From: an uncultured delta proteobacterium
Lineage (GTDB): Bacteria > Myxococcota_A > Polyangia > Polyangiales > Polyangiaceae
DNA length: 64,000 nt
Direction: 5' to 3'
Assembly: GCA_903892415.1 (NCBI GenBank)
Contig: CAITIQ010000043.1
Span: 62,001 to 126,000, forward strand
Of this stretch, positions 16,662 through 25,477 are shown in pieces. The notes under the pieces are model-generated. The model was not told the origin of the DNA. It made no database searches and worked only from the letters and a program-made list of their open reading frames with translations. The translations under genes and the position numbers were made by a program. How positions within the stretch are numbered: the stretch's first letter is position 1; each line of letters begins with the position of its first letter.

Positions 16662-17909
16662 CTAACTTTCTGCGTTTGCCGGAGTGCTCGTCCGGTAGGG
16701 GCCTTGGTCGCTCTTCGTCGGCTCGCTCTTCGCGAGCACCTCCGACCATTTGATGCGACCGGTGAGGAGCATCATGCCAAAGAGCGTTGCAATCGATAGC
16801 ACCGTCACCGTGAGGCCGGTCAGGCCATCCAAGAAATGGGCAGCCGAGAAGCCTACGAGATAGAGCAGCTGCGCAAGTCCAGCCTTGAGGAAGCCGAAGC
16901 GAGCGGAGACCACCAAGCGCAAATACGTGGTCACCATGCCAACGCTGACGATGCTCGCTAGAGCAAACGCAGGTCCGAGCGGCAGCAGGTCGACGGTATA
17001 GGCGAACAACAAATGGAAGCTAAAGAAGGACGCCGCTAGAAACATATAGTTGATGGGGTGAACGTCCAGCTTCTCGAGCTTCGCCAAGATGGCGATCACC
17101 AAGAAGAAGAAGAACAGCGATAGCGGGGCCGTGAACGCGAGCTTTGAGGCGAGCTCGCCAGGTTGAATTCGTTGCGGCATCACCATGCCGATCCCGCGGT
17201 TCGTGATGATGTTAGAGAACTTCCACTCGAGCGTTGTGCCGTTGGCGCTCTCTGTTCGCGATGAGGGGGACAACGCCTCTTCGGGGAATTCGATGGCGTC
17301 GAAGTTGGTGGTCATGCGCAAGCTGAAGTCGCGAAGTGCGCCTCCGCCAGAGTTCTGCACGTACTGCCAATGGTCGAGTCCACGACTCTTGTAGTGCAGA
17401 CCTACTTGCACGTCGCGAAGGCCATTGGGGAGCGGTACTACGATCTGGCCGTTCTGCGGTGCGACCGCCAACTCCTCGTCGTTGATGCTGAGTCGAAAGT
17501 CGTCATAGATCGCTGAGCTACTCGGCAGGGCGAACTGCAGGTCATACGGTCCATCTCCCTCGAGTTCGAGGTCCCAGGTACCATCAAAGGTAACGTCGTA
17601 CAGGGCGAACCAACGGAGGCCTTTGAGGCGCTGGTCTAGCGCAATATCGACATTGATTTGGCTGCTCGTTGGGTCGAACGCCACCGCGTCGGGCGTCAGG
17701 GGTTCACCGTTCTTGGTTGGCTGCACCCGCGTCTTGATGATGGGTGGCTGTTGCCTATGGGCACCTCCCCAAAGGCCTTCGACCTCTTGGCGTTCGCCAG
17801 GGTCGATGGTGTTTGAGCGGTGTTCGGTGACCCCGCCCAAGAGCAGCCAAGCGAGCGAGACCGCCCCATAGATCATAGCGATCGCGAGCACACGAAGAGG
17901 ACGTTCCAT
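16662..17909 (-). CDS. CreD-like inner-membrane protein
   Basis: 415 residues. One N-terminal membrane segment (VLAIAMIYGAVSLAWLLLG) is followed by a large periplasmic beta-rich region (about 30-270). A C-terminal bundle of about five segments begins AFTAPLSLFFFFLVIAILA. The stretch KLDVHPINYMFLAASFFSFHL matches the conserved HPINY motif at the start of the CreD (PF06123) C-terminal bundle. E. coli CreD is part of the CreBC regulon and affects envelope stability and colicin resistance, but its activity is not known. No creB or creC homologue is adjacent. Divergent from mtnP across about 94 bases. Confidence 0.78.
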   Translation of the reverse strand: MERPLRVLAIAMIYGAVSLAWLLLGGVTEHRSNTIDPGERQEVEGLWGGAHRQQPPIIKTRVQPTKNGEPLTPDAVAFDPTSSQINVDIALDQRLKGLRWFALYDVTFDGTWDLELEGDGPYDLQFALPSSSAIYDDFRLSINDEELAVAPQNGQIVVPLPNGLRDVQVGLHYKSRGLDHWQYVQNSGGGALRDFSLRMTTNFDAIEFPEEALSPSSRTESANGTTLEWKFSNIITNRGIGMVMPQRIQPGELASKLAFTAPLSLFFFFLVIAILAKLEKLDVHPINYMFLAASFFSFHLLFAYTVDLLPLGPAFALASIVSVGMVTTYLRLVVSARFGFLKAGLAQLLYLVGFSAAHFLDGLTGLTVTVLSIATLFGMMLLTGRIKWSEVLAKSEPTKSDQGPYRTSTPANAES

Positions 17910-18003
17910 GCCGGGAGCATGGCCCTGGGTTGTGGCTACTACCGGGAGCTAGCCGGCGGGTTTGGAGGAGGTTTTGTGGCCAATCTGTGGCGGGGTTCGC
18001 GCT

Positions 18004-18882
18004 ATGGTGCCGGGCGTGATTGGCGTTATCGGCGGTAGCGGCATCTACCAAGTGGACGGCCTCGAAGGGGCACAGTGGCGTGCGGTTGAATCACCGTTTG
18101 GCGAGCCCTCCGACGCTGTCTGCGTTGGTGTACTCGCGGGAGTGGAGGTGGCGTTCTTGCCGCGTCATGGGCGAGGGCATCGCGTCCCGCCCAACGAGGT
18201 GAACTACCGGGCCAACATCGACGTTCTCAAGCGTTTGGGCGTTACTGACATCGTTTCGCTTTCGGCTGTGGGCTCGCTGCGGGAGCAACTGCCGCCAGGG
18301 ACCTTCGTTGCCGTCGATCAATTCATCGATCGAACGATCGATCGCAAGAAGAGCTTCTTTGGCAGTGGGCTCGTGGCCCACATTTCGATGGCGCACCCCG
18401 TTTGTGGTCGCGTGGCCGAGGCGCTGGTCAACTCCGACGCAGGCGTGGTTCGCGGTGGCATCTACTTGGCGATGGAGGGTCCTCAGTTCTCCAGCGTCGC
18501 TGAATCCAACCTGTACCGACAGTGGGGCTGCGATGTGATCGGCATGACCAACATGCCCGAGGCAAAGCTCGCGCGAGAAGCGGAGATTTGTTACGCGACG
18601 CTGGCGATGGTGACCGACTTCGATTGTTGGCACCCCGAGCACGGTCACGTCACCGTCGCCGACGTGATCGCGGTCTTGAATCAGAACGCAGCGCGCGCTC
18701 GTGAACTCGTTCGCCAGGTGGTTCCACGGCTAGCGCGAATGCGCAGCGACGGTGGTTGCCCGCACGGCTGCGACCATGCGCTCGACTCAGCGATCATGAC
18801 CGCTCCGGCGGCTCGAGCGCCCGAGATGTTGCGAAGGAACGAGGCGATTGTACGACGGTATTTGCAAAAGGAGAGCACGTGA
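18004..18882 (+). CDS. mtnP: S-methyl-5'-thioadenosine phosphorylase
   Basis: 292 residues, normal for the family. It cleaves methylthioadenosine with phosphate to adenine and methylthioribose 1-phosphate. Motifs: phosphate-binding GVIGGSGIY, PRHGRGHRVPPNEVNYRANI (the conserved RHG..H and NYRAN), SLSAVGSL, the substrate loop GMTNMPEAKLAREAE, and VTDFDCWHPEH. The two Asp residues of TDFDCW are the mark of 6-aminopurine-specific MTA phosphorylases as against Asn-type inosine/guanosine phosphorylases. I chose the ATG at 18004 because the homology begins immediately after it. A strong GGAGGAGG at 17964-17971 is too close to any in-frame start. The stop overlaps the apt start by four bases. Confidence 0.93.
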   Translation: MVPGVIGVIGGSGIYQVDGLEGAQWRAVESPFGEPSDAVCVGVLAGVEVAFLPRHGRGHRVPPNEVNYRANIDVLKRLGVTDIVSLSAVGSLREQLPPGTFVAVDQFIDRTIDRKKSFFGSGLVAHISMAHPVCGRVAEALVNSDAGVVRGGIYLAMEGPQFSSVAESNLYRQWGCDVIGMTNMPEAKLAREAEICYATLAMVTDFDCWHPEHGHVTVADVIAVLNQNAARARELVRQVVPRLARMRSDGGCPHGCDHALDSAIMTAPAARAPEMLRRNEAIVRRYLQKEST

Positions 18883-19409
18883 AGGAGCTTGAACAACTGG
18901 TTCGAACCATCCCGGACTTCCCCAAGCCTGGGATCCTCTTTCGCGATGTGACCACGTTGCTGCGCGACAAACGGGGGCTTCGTGCGACGGTCGAGGTCTT
19001 CGTCGAGCGCTACGCCTCCCACAAGATCGACCGCGTCGTCGGTATCGAGGCTCGCGGTTTCATCCTTGGCGGCGCGCTGGCGGTAGGTCTTGGCGCAGGC
19101 TTCGTTCCGTTGCGCAAACGGGGGAAGCTCCCCGGCGAAGTGATTGGACAATACTACGCGCTGGAATACGGCACCGACCGCATCGAGCTTCACGTTGGTG
19201 CGATCGAAGCCCGGGAGCGCGTGCTCTTGGTCGATGACCTGATCGCGACCGGAGGAACGGCGCTTGCGGCGCTCGAGCTCTTGTCACGAGTTGGGGCGGA
19301 GGTCGTCGAGGCGGCCTTCATCATTGACCTTCCGGATTTGGGCGGCGCCAAACTGGTTGCAGAACGAGGCTGCACTCCGTTCTCCTTGCTCAGCTATCCG
19401 GGGCACTGA
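18879..19409 (+). CDS. apt: Adenine phosphoribosyltransferase
   Basis: 176 residues. It joins adenine and PRPP to give AMP, so it recycles the adenine released by the MtnP reaction. The N-terminus has the Apt hallmark IPDFPKPGILFRDVTTLL. GIEARGFILGGALA and the PRPP-binding VLLVDDLIATGGTA (about residues 115-128) are intact. The GTG start overlaps the mtnP stop (GTGA) and has a good AGGAG ribosome site eight bases ahead. mtnA follows with almost no gap. Order and coupling make a compact salvage unit. Confidence 0.96.
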   Translation: MKELEQLVRTIPDFPKPGILFRDVTTLLRDKRGLRATVEVFVERYASHKIDRVVGIEARGFILGGALAVGLGAGFVPLRKRGKLPGEVIGQYYALEYGTDRIELHVGAIEARERVLLVDDLIATGGTALAALELLSRVGAEVVEAAFIIDLPDLGGAKLVAERGCTPFSLLSYPGH

Positions 19410-19430
19410 GTGCTGGTCTCCGGAAAGGCG

Positions 19431-20420
19431 ATGCGAACAATCTGGGTCGAGCGTCCGCTCGGCGACGTGTTCATCATCGATCAGACCCAACTGCCGCGGG
19501 AGCTCGTTCAAGCCAAGATCGCTACCGTCGATGAGATGGCCCACGCGATTCGCTCGATGCAGGTCCGCGGGGCTCCGCTCATCGGGGTGGCCGCCGCGTA
19601 CGGTATGGCTCTCGCGGCGCGTACTGCACCCAGCGATGCAAGTTTGCTCGCGGCTGAGGCGCTGCTTCGGGCGACGCGACCGACCGCCGTCAATCTGGCC
19701 TGGGCGCTCTCCGAGTCGAGCCGGGCCTGGCGGGATCAGCCGATGGAGCAGCGAGCGGCGCGCCTCTATCAGCTGGCGGCAGACCTGGCGGATGCTGACG
19801 TGAGCGCTTGTCGCACGATCGCGGAGCATGGCGCTCCTCTGCTCTTGGCTCACAAGCGTGAGGGCCGTGCTCTCAACATCCTCACGCATTGCAATGCTGG
19901 TTGGTTGGCTACAGTGGATTGGGGAACGGCGCTCGCCCCCATCTTTGAACTCCATGCACGTGGGGTCCAGCTGCACGTTTGGGTCGATGAGACGAGGCCG
20001 CGCAACCAGGGCCTGCTGACAGCCTGGGAGCTAACGCAGGCGGGCATCCCGTGCACGCTGATCGTAGACAACGCAGGCGGCCTCTTGATGCGGCGCGGCT
20101 TGGTGGACGCCTGCATCGTCGGCTCCGACCGCACCGTCCGCAACGGCGATGTATGCAACAAGGTTGGCACCTACTTGAAGGCGCTCGCCGCCCGCGATTG
20201 CGGGCTGCCGTTCTATGTGGCGTTGCCTTGGTCCACCGTCGATCTTTCGATCGAGTCGGGGGATGACATCCCGATTGAAGAACGGGCTGGCTCCGAGGTG
20301 AGTGAGCTGCCGTTCGTCACAGTCGCAAATCCAGCCTTCGACGTGACGCCGGCTCGGCTCGTTACCCGACTCATCACTGAGCGCGGTAGCTTTTCCCCGG
20401 AGGAACTCAGCAGCTTGTAA
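19431..20420 (+). CDS. mtnA: S-methyl-5-thioribose-1-phosphate isomerase
   Basis: 329 residues. It converts methylthioribose 1-phosphate, the other product of MtnP, to methylthioribulose 1-phosphate. Motifs: MQVRGAPLIGVAAAYG, catalytic Cys at 154 (LTHCNAGWLAT), catalytic Asp at 233 (IVGSDRTVRNGD) and VCNKVGTYLK. These match the catalytic pair Cys160/Asp240 described for Bacillus MtnA. The usual IVGADR reads IVGSDR, a mild change. An in-frame GTG lies directly after the apt stop (19410). I prefer the ATG at 19431 because a purine-rich GGAAAGG is next to it and MRTIW is the typical N-terminus; both are possible. No mtnB, mtnC, mtnD or mtnE is visible nearby, so later steps must be encoded elsewhere. 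Confidence 0.94.
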   Translation: MRTIWVERPLGDVFIIDQTQLPRELVQAKIATVDEMAHAIRSMQVRGAPLIGVAAAYGMALAARTAPSDASLLAAEALLRATRPTAVNLAWALSESSRAWRDQPMEQRAARLYQLAADLADADVSACRTIAEHGAPLLLAHKREGRALNILTHCNAGWLATVDWGTALAPIFELHARGVQLHVWVDETRPRNQGLLTAWELTQAGIPCTLIVDNAGGLLMRRGLVDACIVGSDRTVRNGDVCNKVGTYLKALAARDCGLPFYVALPWSTVDLSIESGDDIPIEERAGSEVSELPFVTVANPAFDVTPARLVTRLITERGSFSPEELSSL

Positions 20421-20457
20421 CGCCCTTGAGCTTGCTGAGCGCGCCGACAAAATGAAA

Positions 20458-20487
20458 GGGCCTCTCACCACCGTGGGTGAAAGGCCC
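20458..20487 (-). terminator. Intrinsic terminator of the first di-heme cytochrome gene
   Basis: A 12-base stem (GGGCCTCTCACC with GGTGAAAGGCCC, one mismatch) with a 6-base loop. On the minus strand it is followed by TTTCATTTT, about 30 bases beyond the cytochrome stop. It may also stop plus-strand transcripts from mtnA, but no T-tract follows on that side. Confidence 0.7.
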
Positions 20488-20519
20488 GACCTCCACCTCT
20501 CGGTGGATACAGTGAAGGC

Positions 20520-22373
20520 TCAGAGCGTATCGAGGTAGGCGACGAGATCCTCGAGATCCGCGTCGGTCAAGCCAGACAGATCGCCGTGGTTCGTACCTCC
20601 GCAGGTTGGGTCGAAGCGGTCGAGCAACGTCGGGGCGCAACCATCATGCATGAACGGTGCGCGGTTGCGGATGCCTCGCAGCGAAGGAACCTGGAAGGCT
20701 CTTCCCGTTCCGACGTCCACTGTCTCCGAGTTGGTCAACTGCTCCCCACCGTGACAGCTGGCGCAAGCGGCCTTGTCGTTCTCGTAGATGGCCTTGCCGC
20801 GCGCCACAGCGGCGGAGTCTGGGTTGGCTCGGCCGGGAAGAGCTGGAACGCCACTCAGCCAATCGGTCATGGCCTCAATACGATCATCCGACTGCTCGAC
20901 ACCACCCATGCGCTCTACGAACACCTTCGACATAAGGTGGCTGAGGTCGGTCAAATCACCATCCCAGTGGAAGGGCGCAGTTTGGGTGATGTCGCCCTGG
21001 AGCGTTTGCGTGCGCCGCATACCAATGTCGGTGAACTGCCAAACGTGACCGTCATCACCGCCCTCCGGATGACACGAGGCACAGGAGATTGTGACCGGCC
21101 CATCGGGGTTCGAGTGGAACATTTGGTGGCCCGTGTCTCGTCGACTTTCACCGCCAAGCGCAATCATGCCTTGTTGGGTGATTGAGTTCGGGGAGTAGCG
21201 GAGGAGCAACGAGGGTTCCCGTGTCTGTACGATCACGTTCTCGCCTGCGAAGGCCACCGCGATCGGTTCCGGGCCCGCGTTGATGCGGAGTCCGTTGATC
21301 CCAGCTTGGTCACACGGATCGAACGGCTGAGTGCCTTCGGCCGGAAGTTGGCCGATCTCAACGAACCCGCTCGCTGCTGCAACGTAAGCAAAGCCTCCTT
21401 CGTCTGATACGGCGATATCCACGGGCAGCACCGCGAGCCCAACGCCTCGGCTTCCGGGCAATGCGTTGCCTTGGTCGTCGAACTGAGTAGCGGCGCCGTG
21501 AACCACGCTGGAACCACAATCAATGGAGGCGTAGTACTGCTGCGGAACCTGTTGATTGGCGTCACCGATCGGCACGGTGGCCGAACGCTGATGCACCATC
21601 AGCGCGCCTCCCGCGGCCGGAACCATTCTCCAAGCGACATTGGAAACGAAGGCTCGTTGGGAACCGGGGTGCACGTAGCCGCCGGGCCGAGCGCTGTGCT
21701 CGAGCTCGAGGTCGGTGTTCAGCGTAAGGACGTCGGCGGAGCGGAAGCTGGAAACCAGCACTCGGCGCCCAGCGCGCGTGCCCGGTCCCGCAATCACCAC
21801 GTCTCGCAGATCCGGCGCGAACTCGGCGTGCGCGATCTGCTCTCCCGTCGCGGCATCGAGCTCAACCACCTCGCCAGTGGCACAGGCGATCACCAGCGAC
21901 TCATCTGCTTGGTTCTCGACCGCTTGGAAGGTGGCAATTCCGCGAGGCGAGCTGCAGACTGTGTATCGGCCCTCGACCTCGCCGTTGGCAATGTTCACCG
22001 TCAAGAGCTGGTTGCCGTTGCGCAGCGCGACGTGGGCGCGCCCCGCGTGGTCGATCACCGCGCGGCCCGGCTCTTCGCCGGCGTCGACGTCGATCGCCTT
22101 GACGACGGTGTCGTTGATGAGGTCGACTATCACGACACGATCTCGATCCGGATCAGAGACGACAGCGCGACTTGCGTCCGCTGAGACGACCAGCGTTCCA
22201 CCGGAGATGGCCGGCGGTCGCACCTTCGAAGTATGAACCGACTGCGCGCTCGGCGAGTCCACCACAACCTCTTCTGGAGTCGGCGGTGCAGAGGTGTCAT
22301 CGCCTTCACAGGCGGCGGCGAGGATTGAAGGAACTAAGAGAAATAAGGGGGTAAGCTTTCGCATAGGGGTCAT
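20520..22373 (-). CDS. Di-heme c-type cytochrome lipoprotein with beta-propeller (DHCCP/MauG-like C-terminal part)
   Basis: 617 residues. Signal peptide with lipobox ILAAAC. Residues about 55-400 contain repeated beta strands (SRAVVSDPDRDRVVIVDL, GRAHVALRNGNQLLTV) typical of YVTN/NHL propellers. The C-terminal part has two covalent heme sites, CASCHPEG at 431 and CASCHGGEQ at 537. They are followed by VPSLRGIRNRAPFMHDG, the signature of bacterial di-heme cytochrome c peroxidases and MauG-like proteins; its Met or His could be distal ligands. Likely a periplasm-facing electron-transfer or oxidase protein; substrate unknown. The ATG at 22373 has a GGAG site five bases ahead. A paralogue of the same layout is the next gene upstream, 167 bases away. 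Confidence 0.88.
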   Translation of the reverse strand: MTPMRKLTPLFLLVPSILAAACEGDDTSAPPTPEEVVVDSPSAQSVHTSKVRPPAISGGTLVVSADASRAVVSDPDRDRVVIVDLINDTVVKAIDVDAGEEPGRAVIDHAGRAHVALRNGNQLLTVNIANGEVEGRYTVCSSPRGIATFQAVENQADESLVIACATGEVVELDAATGEQIAHAEFAPDLRDVVIAGPGTRAGRRVLVSSFRSADVLTLNTDLELEHSARPGGYVHPGSQRAFVSNVAWRMVPAAGGALMVHQRSATVPIGDANQQVPQQYYASIDCGSSVVHGAATQFDDQGNALPGSRGVGLAVLPVDIAVSDEGGFAYVAAASGFVEIGQLPAEGTQPFDPCDQAGINGLRINAGPEPIAVAFAGENVIVQTREPSLLLRYSPNSITQQGMIALGGESRRDTGHQMFHSNPDGPVTISCASCHPEGGDDGHVWQFTDIGMRRTQTLQGDITQTAPFHWDGDLTDLSHLMSKVFVERMGGVEQSDDRIEAMTDWLSGVPALPGRANPDSAAVARGKAIYENDKAACASCHGGEQLTNSETVDVGTGRAFQVPSLRGIRNRAPFMHDGCAPTLLDRFDPTCGGTNHGDLSGLTDADLEDLVAYLDTL

Positions 22374-22447
22374 TGTCGCTCCATCAGGGGGTTTGGGAAG
22401 AGGCGCCGGCCCGCGAGAGCACGATTTCGACGGTCAATGAAATGCCC

Positions 22448-22472
22448 AAGACCTCCCTTGTGAGGAGGTCTT
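22448..22472 (-). terminator. Terminator hairpin after the second di-heme cytochrome gene
   Basis: A perfect 9-base stem AAGACCTCC/GGAGGTCTT with a 7-base loop, about 70 bases past the upstream paralogue's stop and just ahead of the downstream paralogue. On the minus strand it is followed by the moderately T-rich GGGCATTTCATT. It suggests that the two cytochromes are separately transcribed. Confidence 0.6.
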
Positions 22473-22540
22473 CGGCGGTGCTGCTACCGAGCTGTCGGCA
22501 GCCTGCGAAAGCTGTTCAGTACTCGTTGGGCTAACGAGGC

Positions 22541-24505
22541 TTAGAGGCTTTCCATGTAGGTCACCAAGTCGTTGATTTCGCCTTGGTTCAGTTGATTGAT
22601 CTTGCCGTGTTTGTTGCCGCCGCAGCTCTCGTCGAAGCGTTCCGCGAGCGTCTCGGCGCAACCGTCATGCATGAACGGTGCGCGGTTGCGAATGCCGACC
22701 AATGACGGAACTTGGAACGCCTTTCCGGTGCCGACGTCAAACGAGCCGCTGCGGGTGAGTTGCTCGCCGGCATGGCACGTAGCGCATTCGGTTGCGCTGC
22801 TCTCGAACAGGGCTTTGCCGCGGGCTACAGCCGCGTCGTCGAGCTTGGGACCTGCAACGACCGGCATGGTCTCGAGCCACGAGTTGAGCGCGGCAACACG
22901 CTCTGCCGACTGGGCGAATCCGCCCATGCGGTGCTGGAACACGTTGACCATCAGGTCATCGAGGTCGGTTTGGTCGCCGTCCCAGTGGAAGGGAGCGGTG
23001 TTCATGATGTTGCCCTCGAGCGACTGTGTTCGGCGCAGCCCGAAGCCCGAAAAGAGCCAAGTGTGGCTGTCTTCACGGCCTTCCGGATGACAAGACGCAC
23101 ACGAGATCGTCGAGGGCGCTTCGGGGTTTCGATGGAAGAGTTTATGGCCAGAGTCGGCGCGGCTCGGGCCGCCCAAATTCAGCGTGGCGGTCCAGGTGAA
23201 GGTCTCAGCGTCGTAGAAAACCAGCGTCGATGGCTCGCGAAGCTGAATCACCAAATCCCCGCCGCTACTTTGTCCTTCAGCCGTGGTGAAGGCGACGGCG
23301 ACGGGCTCCGGCCCAACGGGAAGCTGCAGTCCGTCGACGAAGTTGTCGGTGCAACCGTCGTGGCTCTGAAGACCTTGTGTACTGGTGATCACCACCATCT
23401 CGGCGCCTGCCGCTAGGGCAGCGACCGTGCCGTTGGGGTGGGACGCAAGGTCGATTGGGAGCAAGAGTCCGCCCAGCCCACCGACGCTCGCCGAATGGAT
23501 CGGCTCGCCGTCATCATCGAAGCCGGTGGTCGCAGAATTGACGATCGTAATGCCGCAATCAAAGATATCCCCGCCGTAGCCGCTGCCAGAGCCGCCACCC
23601 CCGCCGCAGTCGAAACAGTCGCCGCTGGTCGTGCCCACGCTGCTGCCCGATTCATCCGGCGATACTTCGGGGTCGTTGATCACGACTTCGGTCGTGCTCG
23701 ACCGTTGGTGCAACATCAGTGCGCCGGCCCCCGAGGGGTCGGGGATCATTCGCCAAGCGACCGTCGGCGAGTAACTCCGAGCGGAGAAGTCATGGGTGTA
23801 GTTCCCTTGCTTTCCGCGTCGATTGACCTTCATGTCGGGCCCGATCGACAGCACCTCCGCCGAGCGGAAGGCGCTCACCAAGAGCTTTCGCTCCTGGCGA
23901 CTGGCACCTTTGACGACCACGATGTCGCGAAGGTCAGCACCGATCATGGTGCTGCTTTGGATTGCCGCATTGGGCGCTGCCCCGAGCTCCACCAGCTCCC
24001 CGCTGGCGCACGCCACGAGCAGGCTGTCCTCACTGTCGTCGAAGCTGGAGAGTGCGACTCCACGGGGGGCGGCGCAAACCTCGCGGCGACTCAAGACCTC
24101 ACCGGTGAGGTTGTCCACACTCAGCAACGAGCGCGCACCTCGCAGGGCAATATGGCTCCGGCCCTCGAGGTCCTCCACCGCGCGACCGGGCTCATCCCCG
24201 GGCTCAAGCGCAATCTCGGCCACGACCGAATGCTCGACAGCGTCCACCACCAGCACGCGATCTCGATCCGGGTCCGACACAATCAGCCGCTGCCCGTTCT
24301 TCGTCGCCAGCAACGTTCCGCCCGACAGGGCCGGCGGACGCACCTCGGAGATGACGGTGCTCTGGTTGCTCGGCGGATCGACCTGAACCTGTTTTCCCGG
24401 AGGGGTGGGATCGTCGCCCTCACAGGCGGCCAGTCCTAACACCGTCGCAGGTGCAGCAAGAATCGCGAGCAGGAAGCTAAGTGGACGTTGGGTGAGTCGG
24501 GTCAT
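22541..24505 (-). CDS. Di-heme c-type cytochrome lipoprotein, paralogue of the neighbouring gene
   Basis: 654 residues. The ATG at 24505 gives a lipoprotein signal (LLAILAAPATVLGLAAC); an upstream in-frame start would bury it. Propeller-like repeats match those of the downstream paralogue (RLIVSDPDRDRVLVVDAV). Heme sites are CASCHPEGRED at 469 and CATCHAGEQ at 574. The shared TAPFHWDG, VPSLVGIRNRAPFMHDGC and CGGxxHG elements show a tandem duplication that has diverged. An insertion of about 30 residues rich in Gly, with CFDCGGGG, sits in the propeller and is absent from the other copy. Probably extracytoplasmic electron transfer; partner unknown. Transcribed divergently from the AgmX-like lipoproteins. 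Confidence 0.88.
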   Translation of the reverse strand: MTRLTQRPLSFLLAILAAPATVLGLAACEGDDPTPPGKQVQVDPPSNQSTVISEVRPPALSGGTLLATKNGQRLIVSDPDRDRVLVVDAVEHSVVAEIALEPGDEPGRAVEDLEGRSHIALRGARSLLSVDNLTGEVLSRREVCAAPRGVALSSFDDSEDSLLVACASGELVELGAAPNAAIQSSTMIGADLRDIVVVKGASRQERKLLVSAFRSAEVLSIGPDMKVNRRGKQGNYTHDFSARSYSPTVAWRMIPDPSGAGALMLHQRSSTTEVVINDPEVSPDESGSSVGTTSGDCFDCGGGGGSGSGYGGDIFDCGITIVNSATTGFDDDGEPIHSASVGGLGGLLLPIDLASHPNGTVAALAAGAEMVVITSTQGLQSHDGCTDNFVDGLQLPVGPEPVAVAFTTAEGQSSGGDLVIQLREPSTLVFYDAETFTWTATLNLGGPSRADSGHKLFHRNPEAPSTISCASCHPEGREDSHTWLFSGFGLRRTQSLEGNIMNTAPFHWDGDQTDLDDLMVNVFQHRMGGFAQSAERVAALNSWLETMPVVAGPKLDDAAVARGKALFESSATECATCHAGEQLTRSGSFDVGTGKAFQVPSLVGIRNRAPFMHDGCAETLAERFDESCGGNKHGKINQLNQGEINDLVTYMESL

Positions 24506-24916
24506 GAGGTTCGGATTAGCAATTATGCGGCCAGAGTCAGCAACACGGTTTTGCTGAAGATTTGCAGGCGCCTTTACGCGATGGGCCAGGCTGAGCCAGC
24601 GCTTCGTCGATGTGCGTTTCACATTCTGCAAGCGGCTAGCCACGCCCTCGTTAGAAATTCGACAGGCGAAACAGCAACGTATTCAACGTCCGCTTGGCCC
24701 TTTCGATGTTGAGCGCACCCTCCTGTACGCAGGTTGCTCGCGACGGCCCTACGCGCTGAGAAAAAGCCTACCCAGGTTCAAGTTGCGCCACGTTTTTGTC
24801 AGGGTGCAATCAACGGAACTCTTTTGGCGCTCTCGAGCGTCTGAGCAGTCGAAATGAACGCCTTCCGTCCACGCTCGATTCGCTCAGGGTTGTCAGCCGG
24901 TGCTAGCCTCGGCCGC
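24506..24916. other. 411-base intergenic region between divergent genes
   Basis: It should hold the promoters of the second cytochrome and of the AgmX-like lipoprotein pair. Reading both strands, I found no convincing gene, RNA or strong hairpin. Short frames here have no ribosome site or family motif. A start at 24854 would extend the plus-strand lipoprotein by 21 residues but would spoil its signal peptide. Confidence 0.5.
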
Positions 24917-25477
24917 GTGAAGCGGGACCTCGGATTGTGTGTGCTGATGGCGTTCCTTGCGGCTTGTTCGCAAAGGCAAGATGCCAGTGTGCAGGACGCC
25001 ACTGCGGTTTCCTCGAGCCGTCCAGCGAGCCCGGCCACGGCTGCCGCCAGCGCTGCGTCCGGCGCAAGAATTGGAATGAAAGGCGCGACGACTGGTGAAT
25101 CGAGCGCTGAGGATGCAGGGCCGGGCGGTGTGAACCTTCCTCAGGACTTCGAAAGGAAAGAGGGAGCATCGGTGCTCGCCGCAGTGGCTTCTCCACTTCA
25201 GGGCCAGGTCCAGGAAGCTGATTTGCGGTCGGTTCTCGACGCCAACTCGCCAGAGATGGAGCGCTGCTTGCGCGAGGATACGGTGCTCGACGTCACCATG
25301 AAAGTGCGGCCTTCTGGAGAATTGTCCGAGGTTTCGGTCACAAAGAGTCAGCCCGACGTACCTTTGGCTCGCGACTGTGTCGCCGCTGTCTTGCGCAAAC
25401 TTCGCGTAGGCAACGTTCGCGGTGGTGAAGCAACCGTTGTGTCGCTGAAGTTGAAGCTGCGAAAGGGGACGTTATGA
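24917..25477 (+). CDS. Lipoprotein with C-terminal AgmX/PglI-like domain
   Basis: 186 residues. The GTG start gives a compact lipoprotein signal (VKRDLGLCVLMAFLAAC). A low-complexity Ala/Ser linker covers about residues 27-70. The C-terminal 85 residues (EADLRSVLDANSPEMERCL, then LDVTMKVRPSGELSEVSV and LARDCVAAVLRKLRV) have the pattern of the AgmX/PglI C-terminal domain of myxobacteria: a helix, a Cys, two strands, and a second Cys before a closing helix. It resembles TonB C-termini. Such domains occur in gliding and envelope proteins; the role here is unknown. The stop overlaps the next gene's ATG by four bases, and that gene carries the same C-terminal domain. Confidence 0.75.
   Translation: MKRDLGLCVLMAFLAACSQRQDASVQDATAVSSSRPASPATAAASAASGARIGMKGATTGESSAEDAGPGGVNLPQDFERKEGASVLAAVASPLQGQVQEADLRSVLDANSPEMERCLREDTVLDVTMKVRPSGELSEVSVTKSQPDVPLARDCVAAVLRKLRVGNVRGGEATVVSLKLKLRKGTL

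Noticed and set aside
18004..18882. Purine nucleoside phosphorylase in place of MtnP
   Set aside because: TDFDCW with two Asp is the 6-aminopurine MTA phosphorylase signature, and apt and mtnA follow.
23438..24439. A 333-codon plus-strand frame inside the second cytochrome gene
   Set aside because: Antisense to a gene with lipobox and two heme motifs; it has no family features.
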